Shown here in pieces: positions 23,328 to 33,600 of a DNA stretch of 64,000 bases (position 1 is the stretch's first letter; each line of letters starts with the position of its first letter). The notes under the pieces were generated by a model, which ran no database searches, was not told the origin of the DNA, and saw only the letters and a list, made by a program, of their open reading frames with translations. A program made the translations under genes and the position numbers. The DNA comes from a virus: positions 62,001 to 126,000 of IMG/VR virus record IMGVR_UViG_3300027733_001253. One strand, written 5' to 3'.

Positions 23328-26099
23328 ATGGTAACTAGAACTGTATATCCAGGTGGACTTGTTAAACGTGGTGCTCCCTCTACTCAAAACAGAGCCAATG
23401 ATGATAAGACAAATAAAAAGAGAATAAATCCAGGAAACAGTGGCCCACATCCAAGAAATATGGCAACTAGCCAACCAATTGCTGTACCAGCAGATGAAGG
23501 ATTAGCAGGAACAACACAAGCAGGAAAAGCAGATACCCCAGAAGCAAAACCAGCACAAAATGAATCTCCTAATAAAAGATGGAAAAATCCTTTAGCAAAT
23601 TTTTCAAGTTATACATATCAACTTTCGTTGTATATGATAACGCCGGACGCTTATGAAGCATTTATTTTAGATGGAAGAAAAAACTTAAACGCAATTAAAA
23701 ATATTACTGCTGCTGGTCAAGCAACAATAGATCAAGCTAATCAAACTACGGTTGAAGTACAACCAAGATCAGCAGACGGTACCACTAATATTGGCACTAC
23801 TTCTCCTAATAGTTCTCCACCTGCCCCGTCTAGTGTTCAAACAGTAAAAAGAGGAGCAGCATATCTAATTGCACAAAGTGGCGGAGTTAATAATAGCGGA
23901 CCAAATGAACGTGCTCCGGGATTCGATGTAGATTTTTACATAGATGATTTGGTGATAACACAGGCTATCACTGGAAAAGAAACACAAAGTGCCACAAATG
24001 TAACAGACATAACTTTTAAAATAACTGAACCATATGGGTTTTCTTTTATATCAAGATTAAAACGAGCGCAAGATCAATTAAAACAAATGTGTCCAACCCC
24101 GGGTTACGGTGATACTTCAAACCCAGTTAGACAGTTTTATATTTTAGGGATAAGATTTTTGGGGTACGATAATCAAGGAAATGTAATTGATCCTAGTAAA
24201 CTTCAAGATATGGGAGGCACTGGTATTGGATTATATGAAAGATATTATGATATTATAATATCAAAAATGGATTTTAGGCTTGGTGGACAATCAGTTGTGT
24301 ACAATTGTGAAGCTAAATCAATTCCTGGCTCTGAAGCATTTGATACTAAAAAAGGTATAGTTTGGTCAGGTGCTAGTATAACTGGTAGTACTGTATATGA
24401 TGCATTGATTGGAGGAAATCAAAACGGTGTTTCTAAAGCAGGTGGTGCCAATGGTGCTCATGCAGGAACTGATGCTACACAAGGAGCATGGGGATTATTA
24501 TCTACTTTAAATAAAGAACAACAAACACGTTTAGATAATAAAGAAATAGAATATGCTAACGAATGGGATATTGAATTTTTAGGTGAAGCAAAAGATTTAA
24601 TAGCAAAAGCATCACTTTTAAGTCAAGCAGATAGAGACAAAAGAAGAACTCCCACAAGTACTACAGCTACCTCAACTGAACAATCTAATGCAGTAACTGC
24701 ACAAACAGGAGCAAAACCAAACAATAATTTAAAAACAATTAGTGTTGGCACAGGCATACCTATCATTCAAGCAGTAGACGAAATAATTAAACAAAGTGCA
24801 TACCTAGAAGATGCATTGAATATCATAAAAAAATCACGACTTGATAATACTGGATCTAAGCAAGAGTCATCTGATGTAATTGACAATTCAAATAAAACTG
24901 TGAGCATTAAATGGTATACAATTAGTGCTGAAGTAGTAGTCAAAGCGTGGGATAAAAAACAGAATGATTTTGTTTTTAAAACTAAATTTATCATTCAACC
25001 ATATAGCACACCTGTTTCAGTTGGCGCATATTCTGATGTAACTACTCCATACTATGGACCACATAAAAGGTATGAGTATTGGTTCACTGGATTGAATACT
25101 GAAGTAATTAAATTTGAGCAAACATTTAATAATGCATTTTATAATGTAGTACTTGATGGTGCTGGAATTTCTCCGTCTGCATCCGGTAACGGATTTTCTT
25201 TCCCGGTGGCAGTTGGACAACCAACTGGACAAGCAAGACAAGGTAGACCTAATTATAATATGGAAACACAAAATTCATATATATCTAGTTTATATGATCC
25301 GGCAGCTTGGGCTGAAACTAACATAACTATATTAGGTGATCCTGACTTTTTAATGCAACCAGCAGCTAGTAGTATAAATGATTTGTATGATGAATATTAT
25401 GGAACTGATGGGTATACGGTAAGTGCAAACGGCGGGCAAGTATTTATTGAAATCAATTTCAAAGAACCCAAAGATTATAATAATGATACCGGGACAATGG
25501 ACATTAATCAGTCTATAAATATATATCCTCATCCAAAATATATACAAACAAAAATTAATGAGCGAGGCGGCGGTGTCTCAATAATGTTAATAAAAGTGGT
25601 AAGTAAATTTAATAAAGGAACTTTCTTGCAAGATTTAACTGGAGTTCCAGGTATATTTGCAGATGATCCAATTGAACAGAGTAAAGAAGCTGAATCTCCT
25701 TTTGCTGCATTCAATCAAGTAAAAACTGTGCCAGTCTTTCAACCTACTAATTCAGGTACTGGAACAGCAGCGACAACTAGTGCAGCTAAAGCTAATCAGA
25801 CAAAAACTAGAACAGGTAATACGACACCTTCTGTACCAAAGTACACTCCGGGTGGCAATGTTAAACGCGGAGGAGTTTCTACTGGCACTGCACCTACGTC
25901 CACAGGACAAGGAACAACCGTTAAAAATGTTGCTACCGCAGAAAAAACAACTGAAGCAGGTAAAGTAAGAAAACTTAAATGGGACGAAGATAATTTAATA
26001 TTTGTAGAAAGAAAACCAGTGCAAGATCAAACAAAACTTAACAAACAAGGTGTACAAAATGATGATGCTGGGAATATAAATCCTAGACAAAGACGTTAA
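23328..26099 (+). CDS. Baseplate hub protein, gp27-like by position
   Basis: A 923-aa protein. After a Lys/Asn/Pro-rich N-terminus it has beta-rich structural segments: PLANFSSYTYQLSLYMITPD, FDVDFYIDDLVITQ, VTDITFKITEPYGFSF, YYDIIISKMDFRLGGQSVVYN, and YGPHKRYEYWFTGLNTEVI. The C-terminal region is basic and low in complexity. Position between gp53 and the gp5-like spike suggests the hub protein that carries gp5 (T4 gp27). The repeated beta segments and 'GIPIIQAVDEIIKQSAYLED' fit a hub with domain-swapped barrels. T4 gp27 has 391 aa, so this form is strongly enlarged. The assignment rests on context rather than on a diagnostic motif. Confidence 0.55.
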   Translation: MVTRTVYPGGLVKRGAPSTQNRANDDKTNKKRINPGNSGPHPRNMATSQPIAVPADEGLAGTTQAGKADTPEAKPAQNESPNKRWKNPLANFSSYTYQLSLYMITPDAYEAFILDGRKNLNAIKNITAAGQATIDQANQTTVEVQPRSADGTTNIGTTSPNSSPPAPSSVQTVKRGAAYLIAQSGGVNNSGPNERAPGFDVDFYIDDLVITQAITGKETQSATNVTDITFKITEPYGFSFISRLKRAQDQLKQMCPTPGYGDTSNPVRQFYILGIRFLGYDNQGNVIDPSKLQDMGGTGIGLYERYYDIIISKMDFRLGGQSVVYNCEAKSIPGSEAFDTKKGIVWSGASITGSTVYDALIGGNQNGVSKAGGANGAHAGTDATQGAWGLLSTLNKEQQTRLDNKEIEYANEWDIEFLGEAKDLIAKASLLSQADRDKRRTPTSTTATSTEQSNAVTAQTGAKPNNNLKTISVGTGIPIIQAVDEIIKQSAYLEDALNIIKKSRLDNTGSKQESSDVIDNSNKTVSIKWYTISAEVVVKAWDKKQNDFVFKTKFIIQPYSTPVSVGAYSDVTTPYYGPHKRYEYWFTGLNTEVIKFEQTFNNAFYNVVLDGAGISPSASGNGFSFPVAVGQPTGQARQGRPNYNMETQNSYISSLYDPAAWAETNITILGDPDFLMQPAASSINDLYDEYYGTDGYTVSANGGQVFIEINFKEPKDYNNDTGTMDINQSINIYPHPKYIQTKINERGGGVSIMLIKVVSKFNKGTFLQDLTGVPGIFADDPIEQSKEAESPFAAFNQVKTVPVFQPTNSGTGTAATTSAAKANQTKTRTGNTTPSVPKYTPGGNVKRGGVSTGTAPTSTGQGTTVKNVATAEKTTEAGKVRKLKWDEDNLIFVERKPVQDQTKLNKQGVQNDDAGNINPRQRR

Positions 26100-26100
26100 T

Positions 26101-26110
26101 ATTAAATAAT
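26101..26110 (+). promoter_or_regulatory. Possible late promoter motif before gp5 (ATTAAATAAT)
   Basis: A weak copy ending 4 bases before the gp5-like ATG, which has no Shine-Dalgarno. The predicted start of transcription falls at the start codon. Confidence 0.25.
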
Positions 26111-26114
26111 TACT

Positions 26115-29100
26115 ATGGCAGAGAATAATTTTAGTCCCAAAGGACAAAACAAAAGAAGCAAACCAGACGCAGGCGGCGGCGTACTGCGTAATTTGCCTGT
26201 GCTTGGAATAGTTAAAAATAATATTGATAATACTCATGCTGGCAGGATAGATGTTTATATAGAAGATTTTGGTGGTTCAGATCCCAATGATGATTCAAAT
26301 TGGACTACTGTAAATTACATGAGTCCTTTCTTTGGCAGTACTCCCGCAGTAGCAGGAAGTGATTCGACAGATTACGGTACTTATGAAACAAATCCAAGTT
26401 CATATGGCATGTGGTTTAGTCCACCTGACCTTGGTAGCACAGTAGTTTGTATTTTTATAAATGGCGATTCAAATTACGGATACTATATAGGTGGAATACT
26501 AGAACCAGAACTATTACAAATGATTCCTGCCATTGGATCGTCTGACCATATTGTACCAAACGCAGGTGAAGCAGCACAAACAGGCGGCGCACCTAAGTTG
26601 CCTGTTTCTAATCTAAACACAAATAATAAAAGCATAACTGATAGTGAAAATTTCTTAAATGAAGCAAGACCTATTCATAGCTATGCAGCCGGAATTTATC
26701 AACAACAAGGCTTACTTAGAGATCCAATCAGAGGTCCAATAAGCAGTAGCGCATTGCGTGAAAGTCCGTCACGAGTTGGCTGGGGAATTAGCACACCAGG
26801 AAGACCAATCTACCAAGGTGGTTATAGAGATGAAGATGTACTAGAAAAAGGTAGTGAAGGCTCATTAGAAGCATTACAAGTTATATCACGCCGTGGCGGA
26901 CATAGCATTGTCATGGACGATGGTGACATATATGGCAAAGACCAATTAGTACGAATTAGAACAATTCAAGGTCATCAGATATTGATGAGTGACGATGGGC
27001 AAACATTACAGATTATTCATAGCAATGGGCAAAGTTATATTGAGTTAGGCACAGAAGGTACAGTTGATGTATATGCAATGAATAGCGTCAATGTTAGAAC
27101 ACAAGGTGATTTGAATTTACATGCAGACAATAATATAAACATTAATGCTAAAAAAGATTTAAACATAGCAGCCGACAACATAAACATAAACGCTGCTACC
27201 AATATTGGATGGAGAGCAGGTAGTAATTTTAGTGGATATGTATTAGGAACGTATACTATTAAAGTTAACGGTTCAATGAGTATGTTTGGATCCGGCGAAG
27301 GGTCATATGCTAGTGGTGGAACTATGTTTGTTAATGGTAGTAAGATTAATCTTAACACTGGTTCTACTTCAGTAACACCAAATGAAGTACCACTAATAAC
27401 ACAAATAGCACATACTGATACATTAAATGATCCTAAAGTAGGATTTGCAGCAGCGCCTGCATTGTTAAAAACAATTGTTACTAGAGCGCCTGCACACATG
27501 CCATGGGCTAATGCAGGGCAAGGTGTAGATGTAAGCGTATCATCTTCACCAGCAGATAGTCTTCCTGCACAAGAAAGTCCTGCACTTGAAAATGCTAATC
27601 AGACAACCGCAGCTACGCCAGAAGTCACAACTAATGCAGCGTTAACTTCTACGGTTCCTCCTATACCAGCCGTAAGTGAAAGTTTAGATACAAATGTCTC
27701 TAGTGCAATGGTTAGTGCAGCAGCAGTAAACGCATCAGAAGTAGCACCAGAAGTGGTTGCATCTGGTACAGGAGTTATAGCGGATGCAGCAGGTGAAACT
27801 AATGCAGCAGTAGGAAAACTAGCAATGACTCCACAACAAATGGAAGCAGCTATGGTTATTAAACCGGGGTCTGCTGCATTAGCTACAAGTTTGGTGCAAG
27901 GTGGAGTAGATGTGTCAACTGCAATGCCAGATAGTATGTTTACTGGTAAACCCGGTGCAGAAAATCTTAATGCGTTTGTACAAAATACAGGGGCGCAAGT
28001 AGTTGCTAAAGCTGCAACACTGCAACAAGCACAAACGGCATTAACTACTGCAGGAGTCATTACGGGCAAAGAAGCACCTGGCGCAATTGCAGGTGTAGTA
28101 AACGCTGCTGCGACAGTTGGCGTAGCACCAACTGTTGATTTTATTAAAACTGCATCAGGCGTTACTACTTCAGGTGCCGCATCAGCATTAGGTTCATCTG
28201 GTTTAGGTGCGTTAGCTGATGCAGCAAGAGGAGTAACTTCTGATATCACCTTACCTTCAGCACCCGGTGGACTAGCTGATTCATTGAAAGGGGCAGGCGG
28301 TAATGTAGCATCTGCAATTGCGTCAGGTAATTTTGCATCAAATCTTTCAACAAATGCGGGCGGATTAAGTTCAATCTCTACTTCACTCGCTGGATTAGGA
28401 CCAGCTGCTAAAAATGGAGGTGCTGGTGCAGTTGCATCAGTAAAAAGTCTTGCAGCATCAGCATTTGGTGCAATAACAAAATCGTTTAAACCTTTACAAG
28501 CAAACGTTCCACAAAACTTAACAGCTATAGCAGCAAAAAATTCAGAAGAACAAGCGGTAGCAGAAGAAATTGCAGCATTGCCCGCGTCACAAGTAGCAGC
28601 ATTACAAACAATGCCCGGCACAAATGCAGCAACATCTAGCTTAAACGCTGCAAAAAAAGTTGCTAGTGGAATGAGTCCGCAGACTAGTGCATTGTTAATG
28701 TCAACTGTTACTGCATTAGCAAGTGGCGGAAAGAATAGCACAATTAGTGGTGCTACTGCCGGATTATTAAAACAAGGAATTGGAATATCACAAACATTGA
28801 CTAGTGGAAAAAATCTAAGTCAAGGTCAAATTGGTTCATTAGTTAGTTCAATAGGAGCAGCGACGGGCGGAACAAGCACTGCTGCAAAACAATCAGCATC
28901 ATTGATAGGAGCAAGTATTGGCATAGGTCAAACATTATCTAGTGGTAAAAATCTTAGTGCTGGTCAGATTGGTGCAATTGTTGGAGCAGTAAACAGCACT
29001 CAAGGCAAAAACGGTCTTCCTAATTCATTAATAACTCAAAGTATAGGATTATCACAAACACTAGCTAGTGGGAAAAGCATTACTCAAGGTCAAATTAATG

Positions 29101-30149
29101 GATTAGTTGGCTCAGTAGCACAAATTGGTGCAGCTAATGGTGGAAAGAAAATAAATTCAGCAACAGCATCATTGATAGCACAGAGCATAGGATTAACTAC
29201 TTCTGTTGCAACTGGAAAGAAAGTAACTCAAGGCCAAGTAAGTGCATTGGTTACATCAAGTCTCAATGCAGCACTTAGTGCCGGAAGTCCAACTAATAGA
29301 AGAAATGGCGGGGGTAGTGGAGTAGGAGCATTGCCTGGTGGATTGTCTGCTATTGCAGCAGTAACGATTGGTGCTGTTGCAACCGGAACACCAGTGAATG
29401 TTAAAACTATTGGAAACATAGCAGTAAATTCAGTAAGTTCAATTCCCGGGCTTGCCCCATGGGGAGCAGTAATTAGAAATGCTTCTGCCGTTGCAATGAA
29501 TAACATACCAAAACCAGCAGCCGCTGCTAGTACGGTCGCCTCATTATCTGCGGGACGATTGAGCAACACAGTTAATACTGATGTGTCTACTATAAGTTCA
29601 GAGAGTACAGCAATAACACAAAACATAGAAAAAACAAAAAAAGTGCCATTATCTGCGTTAGCTACTAGCGGATTACCACCGTCTGCGGCCGCATCCTTAA
29701 CTGCTAGTGTTAATGCCATGAATTCAGGCGGTTCTTCCCCAGTTAAATTACCAACTGTTGCAACAGGAACAGTTGATAGAAGTCAATTAACTTCTCAGAT
29801 TAATTCAATGTTGGGTAGCAATAAAATTCCAAGGCCAAACTTCTCTGGTATGCCACCAATGTCAAATAAAATTAATTCAGACAGTGCATCTATAGCAGAA
29901 CAAGAAGCCGTAATAAAAGAAATAGCAGATTTAAAAGAAAAACGTTGGGATGTATTTAAAGTTTCTACAAAAGCAAAATATAAAGCATCAGAAGCTAAAC
30001 AAAAATTACCACAAGGTGATCTAGAAATTGCGGTACTTGAAGGGGCATCTGTTGCAGCACAACAAGATTTAGATGAGTTAGATAAGAAAATAGTAGAATT
30101 GCAAAGAAAACAATATACTTTAATTACCGGCGAACCAGCGCCAACATAA
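26115..30149 (+). CDS. gp5: Baseplate central spike protein, gp5-like, with long Ala-rich extension
   Basis: A 1344-aa protein. Residues ~30-150 are the gp5/VgrG OB-fold (GIVKNNIDNTHAGRIDVYIE, PPDLGSTVVCIFINGD, YGYYIGGILEPEL). Residues ~260-430 contain the beta-helix spike, shown by VNVRTQGDLNLHADNNININ and further repeats, and GHSIVMDDGD. I see no lysozyme domain between them, unlike T4 gp5. From about 450 on there is a ~900-residue Ala/Ser/Thr/Gly-rich extension. It includes four copies of a ~45-aa repeat (consensus QSIGLSQTLASGKxxxQGQI, residues ~880-1055) and ends in a Lys/Glu coiled coil. The spike pierces the outer membrane when the sheath contracts. The extension has no T4 counterpart that I know of; its hydrophobic Ala/Gly helices could be membrane-active, which is inference. 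Confidence 0.82.
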   Translation: MAENNFSPKGQNKRSKPDAGGGVLRNLPVLGIVKNNIDNTHAGRIDVYIEDFGGSDPNDDSNWTTVNYMSPFFGSTPAVAGSDSTDYGTYETNPSSYGMWFSPPDLGSTVVCIFINGDSNYGYYIGGILEPELLQMIPAIGSSDHIVPNAGEAAQTGGAPKLPVSNLNTNNKSITDSENFLNEARPIHSYAAGIYQQQGLLRDPIRGPISSSALRESPSRVGWGISTPGRPIYQGGYRDEDVLEKGSEGSLEALQVISRRGGHSIVMDDGDIYGKDQLVRIRTIQGHQILMSDDGQTLQIIHSNGQSYIELGTEGTVDVYAMNSVNVRTQGDLNLHADNNININAKKDLNIAADNININAATNIGWRAGSNFSGYVLGTYTIKVNGSMSMFGSGEGSYASGGTMFVNGSKINLNTGSTSVTPNEVPLITQIAHTDTLNDPKVGFAAAPALLKTIVTRAPAHMPWANAGQGVDVSVSSSPADSLPAQESPALENANQTTAATPEVTTNAALTSTVPPIPAVSESLDTNVSSAMVSAAAVNASEVAPEVVASGTGVIADAAGETNAAVGKLAMTPQQMEAAMVIKPGSAALATSLVQGGVDVSTAMPDSMFTGKPGAENLNAFVQNTGAQVVAKAATLQQAQTALTTAGVITGKEAPGAIAGVVNAAATVGVAPTVDFIKTASGVTTSGAASALGSSGLGALADAARGVTSDITLPSAPGGLADSLKGAGGNVASAIASGNFASNLSTNAGGLSSISTSLAGLGPAAKNGGAGAVASVKSLAASAFGAITKSFKPLQANVPQNLTAIAAKNSEEQAVAEEIAALPASQVAALQTMPGTNAATSSLNAAKKVASGMSPQTSALLMSTVTALASGGKNSTISGATAGLLKQGIGISQTLTSGKNLSQGQIGSLVSSIGAATGGTSTAAKQSASLIGASIGIGQTLSSGKNLSAGQIGAIVGAVNSTQGKNGLPNSLITQSIGLSQTLASGKSITQGQINGLVGSVAQIGAANGGKKINSATASLIAQSIGLTTSVATGKKVTQGQVSALVTSSLNAALSAGSPTNRRNGGGSGVGALPGGLSAIAAVTIGAVATGTPVNVKTIGNIAVNSVSSIPGLAPWGAVIRNASAVAMNNIPKPAAAASTVASLSAGRLSNTVNTDVSTISSESTAITQNIEKTKKVPLSALATSGLPPSAAASLTASVNAMNSGGSSPVKLPTVATGTVDRSQLTSQINSMLGSNKIPRPNFSGMPPMSNKINSDSASIAEQEAVIKEIADLKEKRWDVFKVSTKAKYKASEAKQKLPQGDLEIAVLEGASVAAQQDLDELDKKIVELQRKQYTLITGEPAPT
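28745..29275 (+). repeat. Four tandem ~45-aa repeats inside the gp5-like gene
   Basis: The repeats are centred on GIGISQTLTSGKNLSQGQI, SIGIGQTLSSGKNLSAGQI, SIGLSQTLASGKSITQGQI and SIGLTTSVATGKKVTQGQV, each followed by a Gly/Ala/Ser linker. The DNA has diverged while the protein pattern is kept, so the repeats are old and selected. Confidence 0.8.
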
Positions 30150-30158
30150 CATAAATAC
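30149..30158 (+). promoter_or_regulatory. Possible late promoter motif before gp25 (ACATAAATAC)
   Basis: The motif overlaps the gp5-like stop codon region and ends 3 bases before the gp25 ATG. Used as in T4, it would start the mRNA at the ATG itself. It may instead be chance. Confidence 0.25.
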
Positions 30159-30161
30159 ATC

Positions 30162-30611
30162 ATGCCCTCATACGTCGGATTCAGTACCATAACAGCAAAC
30201 GAACCTAGGTCAACTAATTTACCTACTGGTCCAGCGGGAGGTACCGGTTCACTAATCGATCCAGTAAATATTGGAAATAAATTTATGTTAGTGGATGTTC
30301 CATTAGTACTACAAGATTTTGTAAATGCGTTGAATATATCGCAAGGTCAAAAAGTAGGACAACCAGGGTATGGAACCACGCTTTGGTCCTTTGTTTTTGA
30401 GCCAAATACAGCAGATGTACAGTTTCAATTAGAAACTGAAATACGCAGGGTAGCTGGATTAGATCCAAGATTAATATTGAATTCAGTCAGAGCCTTCCCG
30501 CAAGAAAACGGAATATTGTTAGAATTAGAATTAGCAGTATCTCCCTTCAATCAAGCGCAGTTATTAAACGTATTTTTTAATAATGCTACCAATACTGCTT
30601 CTATTCAGTAA
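30162..30611 (+). CDS. gp25: Baseplate wedge protein gp25 (GPW/gp25 family)
   Basis: A 149-aa protein, close to T4 gp25 (132 aa). Family hallmarks are IGNKFMLVDVPLVLQDFVNA, GQPGYGTTLWSFVFEPNTAD, ETEIRRVAGLDPRLILNSV and ILLELELAV. It belongs to the wedge core that connects the baseplate to the sheath. It is only 12 bases from the gp5-like stop and 51 bases from gp6. There is no Shine-Dalgarno before this ATG. Confidence 0.93.
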   Translation: MPSYVGFSTITANEPRSTNLPTGPAGGTGSLIDPVNIGNKFMLVDVPLVLQDFVNALNISQGQKVGQPGYGTTLWSFVFEPNTADVQFQLETEIRRVAGLDPRLILNSVRAFPQENGILLELELAVSPFNQAQLLNVFFNNATNTASIQ

Positions 30612-30637
30612 CCTAAAAAACCCATGTTTTCAAGTAT

Positions 30638-30647
30638 GATAAATACT
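30638..30647 (+). promoter_or_regulatory. T4-type late promoter motif before gp6 (GATAAATACT)
   Basis: Consensus copy 15 bases before the gp6 ATG, with AAAAGAGAAT between as a possible ribosome site. Confidence 0.55.
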
Positions 30648-30662
30648 TAAAAGAGAATACTT

Positions 30663-33600
30663 ATGGCTACAAGTTCAAGACAATCAGCAATATTTGGGGT
30701 AAATGACTGGAAAACCATTTATCAGACTTTCCAACAGGCAGATTTCCGTAGTTATGACTATGAAACATTACGTAAAAGTTTCATAGATTATCTACGTATA
30801 TACTATCCTGAAACGTTCAATGATTATATTGAGAGTTCAGAATTTATTGCATTGCTTGACGTTATGGCGTTTATGGGCCAAGGTCTTGCTTTCCGCAACG
30901 ACTTAAATACCCGTGAAAACTTTATTGATACTGCTGAACGCAGAGACAGTGTTATCAAATTAGCTAATCTTGTAAGCTATACGCCTAAACGAAATTTAAC
31001 AGCAGAAGGTTACTTGAAAGTAACTAGTGTTCGTACTACTCAAAATCTTACTGATTTGAATGGATTTAACCTAGCTAATATTCCTATATTGTGGAACGAC
31101 CCGGCTAACCCAAATTGGTTAGAACAATATAATACAATTATTAATGCAGCATTGGTAAACACACAACGTGTGGGCCTTCCTGCAAACTCTGCACAAATTC
31201 TCGGAGTAAAAACAGACGAATATACATTACAAATTCCAGCTGGAACTAGTCCTGTTGTACCATTTTCTACCACAGTTAACGGGATGAACATGAATTTTGA
31301 ATTGTGTAGTGTCAGTACAGTAGGTGAAGATTATGTATATGAAATTCCTCCTGCACCTACCAGTCAATTTAATATGTTGTATCGTAACGATAAATTAGGT
31401 TACGGTAGTCCAAACACAGGATTTTTCTTTTACTTCAAGCAAGGGTCATTACAAAATTTTGATTTTGCATATCAAAATCAAATAGCTAATCAAGTGCTTG
31501 ATATTGGGTCTATACAAGGTGTTAATAATACTGACACATGGCTATATCAAATAAGTCAAACAAATGGTACGTTTGGTCTTTGGATTAAAGTAGATAACAT
31601 CTATGCAAATGCATATCTACAAACACAAAATAGTGTTAGACAAATTTATTCTGTAAACAGTAGATTCAATGACCAAGTGAGTTATGTTTTTGGTGATGGG
31701 GTGTTTAGTGAAATTCCAGTTGGTAACTTTAGAGCATATGTTCGTGCAGGCAATGCATTGACCTATACTATTCAACCTACACAAATTCAAAATCTTACTG
31801 TTACAATGAATTATGTTAGTAGAGTTGGTCGTGTAGAGACATTGACAATTGGTTTATCTTTGCAAACCCCTGTCACAAACGCACAGGCTAGAGAAACATT
31901 AGCTGATATCAAACAAAGAGCGCCAAGTCGTTACTATACACAAAATCGTATGGTTAATGGAGAAGATTACAATAACTTTCCGTATACTCTGTACAGTTCA
32001 ATTATTAAAAGTAAAGCGATTAATCGTAGTAGTGTGGGTGTAAGTAAAAATTTAGATTTACTTGACCCAACTGGAAAATATAGTAGTACTAACAGTTATG
32101 CAAATGACGGTGGCATTTGGTTAGATGATACTGATGGGTATGCATTACTAAACATTACTAATCTTAGTGATATACAAACCTTCTTAAACGATACGTTGTC
32201 TAATATATTGGGTGATAATAAGTCACTGCAATATTATGTTCAGAACTATCCTAGGTACAGTACTACTATAAGTTCTGATGATGATTTAATATATTGGCAT
32301 ACTAGCACAGTAGATGCTAATAGTTCGACTGGTTATTTTTATGATTTGATAAACGGAAATGATACTCCAATTCCAGCCGGCACATATTCAACATACAACT
32401 TAAAGTATTTAACCAAAGGTGCATTGATAAAATTTATAGCACCCGATAGTTACTATTTCGATAGTAATAATAGATTAGTATACGGTGTTGCTGGTCCATC
32501 TAATATAACATCTATTTGGACAACTGTATTAAATGTTATAGGTGATGGATATAATAATGGATTAGGACAATTTGCCAATGGTACCGGTCCAATTACATTA
32601 AACAACTATATTCCTACAGGTGCAATTATCACCACTGTAATTCCAGCGTTTCAAAATACGTTACCTAATACAGTAACCAATGAATGTATCATTAGATTAG
32701 AACTACAACAAAATTTTACTTTAGTATTTGATAATTCGTTAACTATTGCACAAGATAGATGGAGTGTAGACCCTACGTCACAAACTGGATATTTTGTTAA
32801 ATTTACTAGCACTGGATACAATAGATATACGGTTACTTATAAATCATTGAATTATTACTTTGGTAGTGTAGCTGATACTAGATTTACATATGAAGCTGGT
32901 AAATTAGTATATGATCCTTTTTCTGGACTAATATTGCAAGACTTTATAAACATTCTCGCTACTAATACACAACCAAATTCAAATTATCCTTTGGCTAAAG
33001 CAGTTAGTAGTAGTATCATTGGTCAAACAGTTGAAAGTGATGGTTATATAAATGATTTTGAAGTTCAAGTTGCTAGTATTGATGTTAATAATAGAACGGT
33101 AGTAGACAATCCAGATTTCTTTTATGATGTTACCGGATATGTAACTGGAAATACTAATATTGGAATATACACTTTTTTTGAAGAAATACAGGATGCTATC
33201 AATCTAACTAGAACAGAATTAATTTCAAGCACTACTGTTTCATATCAATATGCAACTGCAACAGATATAGATGTTGTAAAATATGATTATTCAGAAGGAC
33301 AATTGTTCTATGCTTATACAGATAATGTATTTTACATAACTGTACAAGATCCAACAATAACTACTCCGTACTATACTTTAGTTGAGCAACCACAATATAG
33401 TATGAAACCAGGGCGTCAAGGATTGCAATTCCAATATCGTCATAACAGTAATAACACTACACGCATTGACCCTGCAACCACTAATATTATTGATTTATAC
33501 GTGGTAACACAAGCATATTATACTGAATATCAAAATTGGATACAAGATACTACTGGTACTGTGCCTATGCCAACTAAACCAACTATTAATGATTTAACTA

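Noticed and set aside
27599-28741. A 380-codon open frame on the minus strand inside the gp5-like gene
   Set aside because: It mirrors the Ala-rich coding strand, has no ribosome site and shows no sensible protein pattern. It results from the codon bias of Ala/Thr/Gly repeats.
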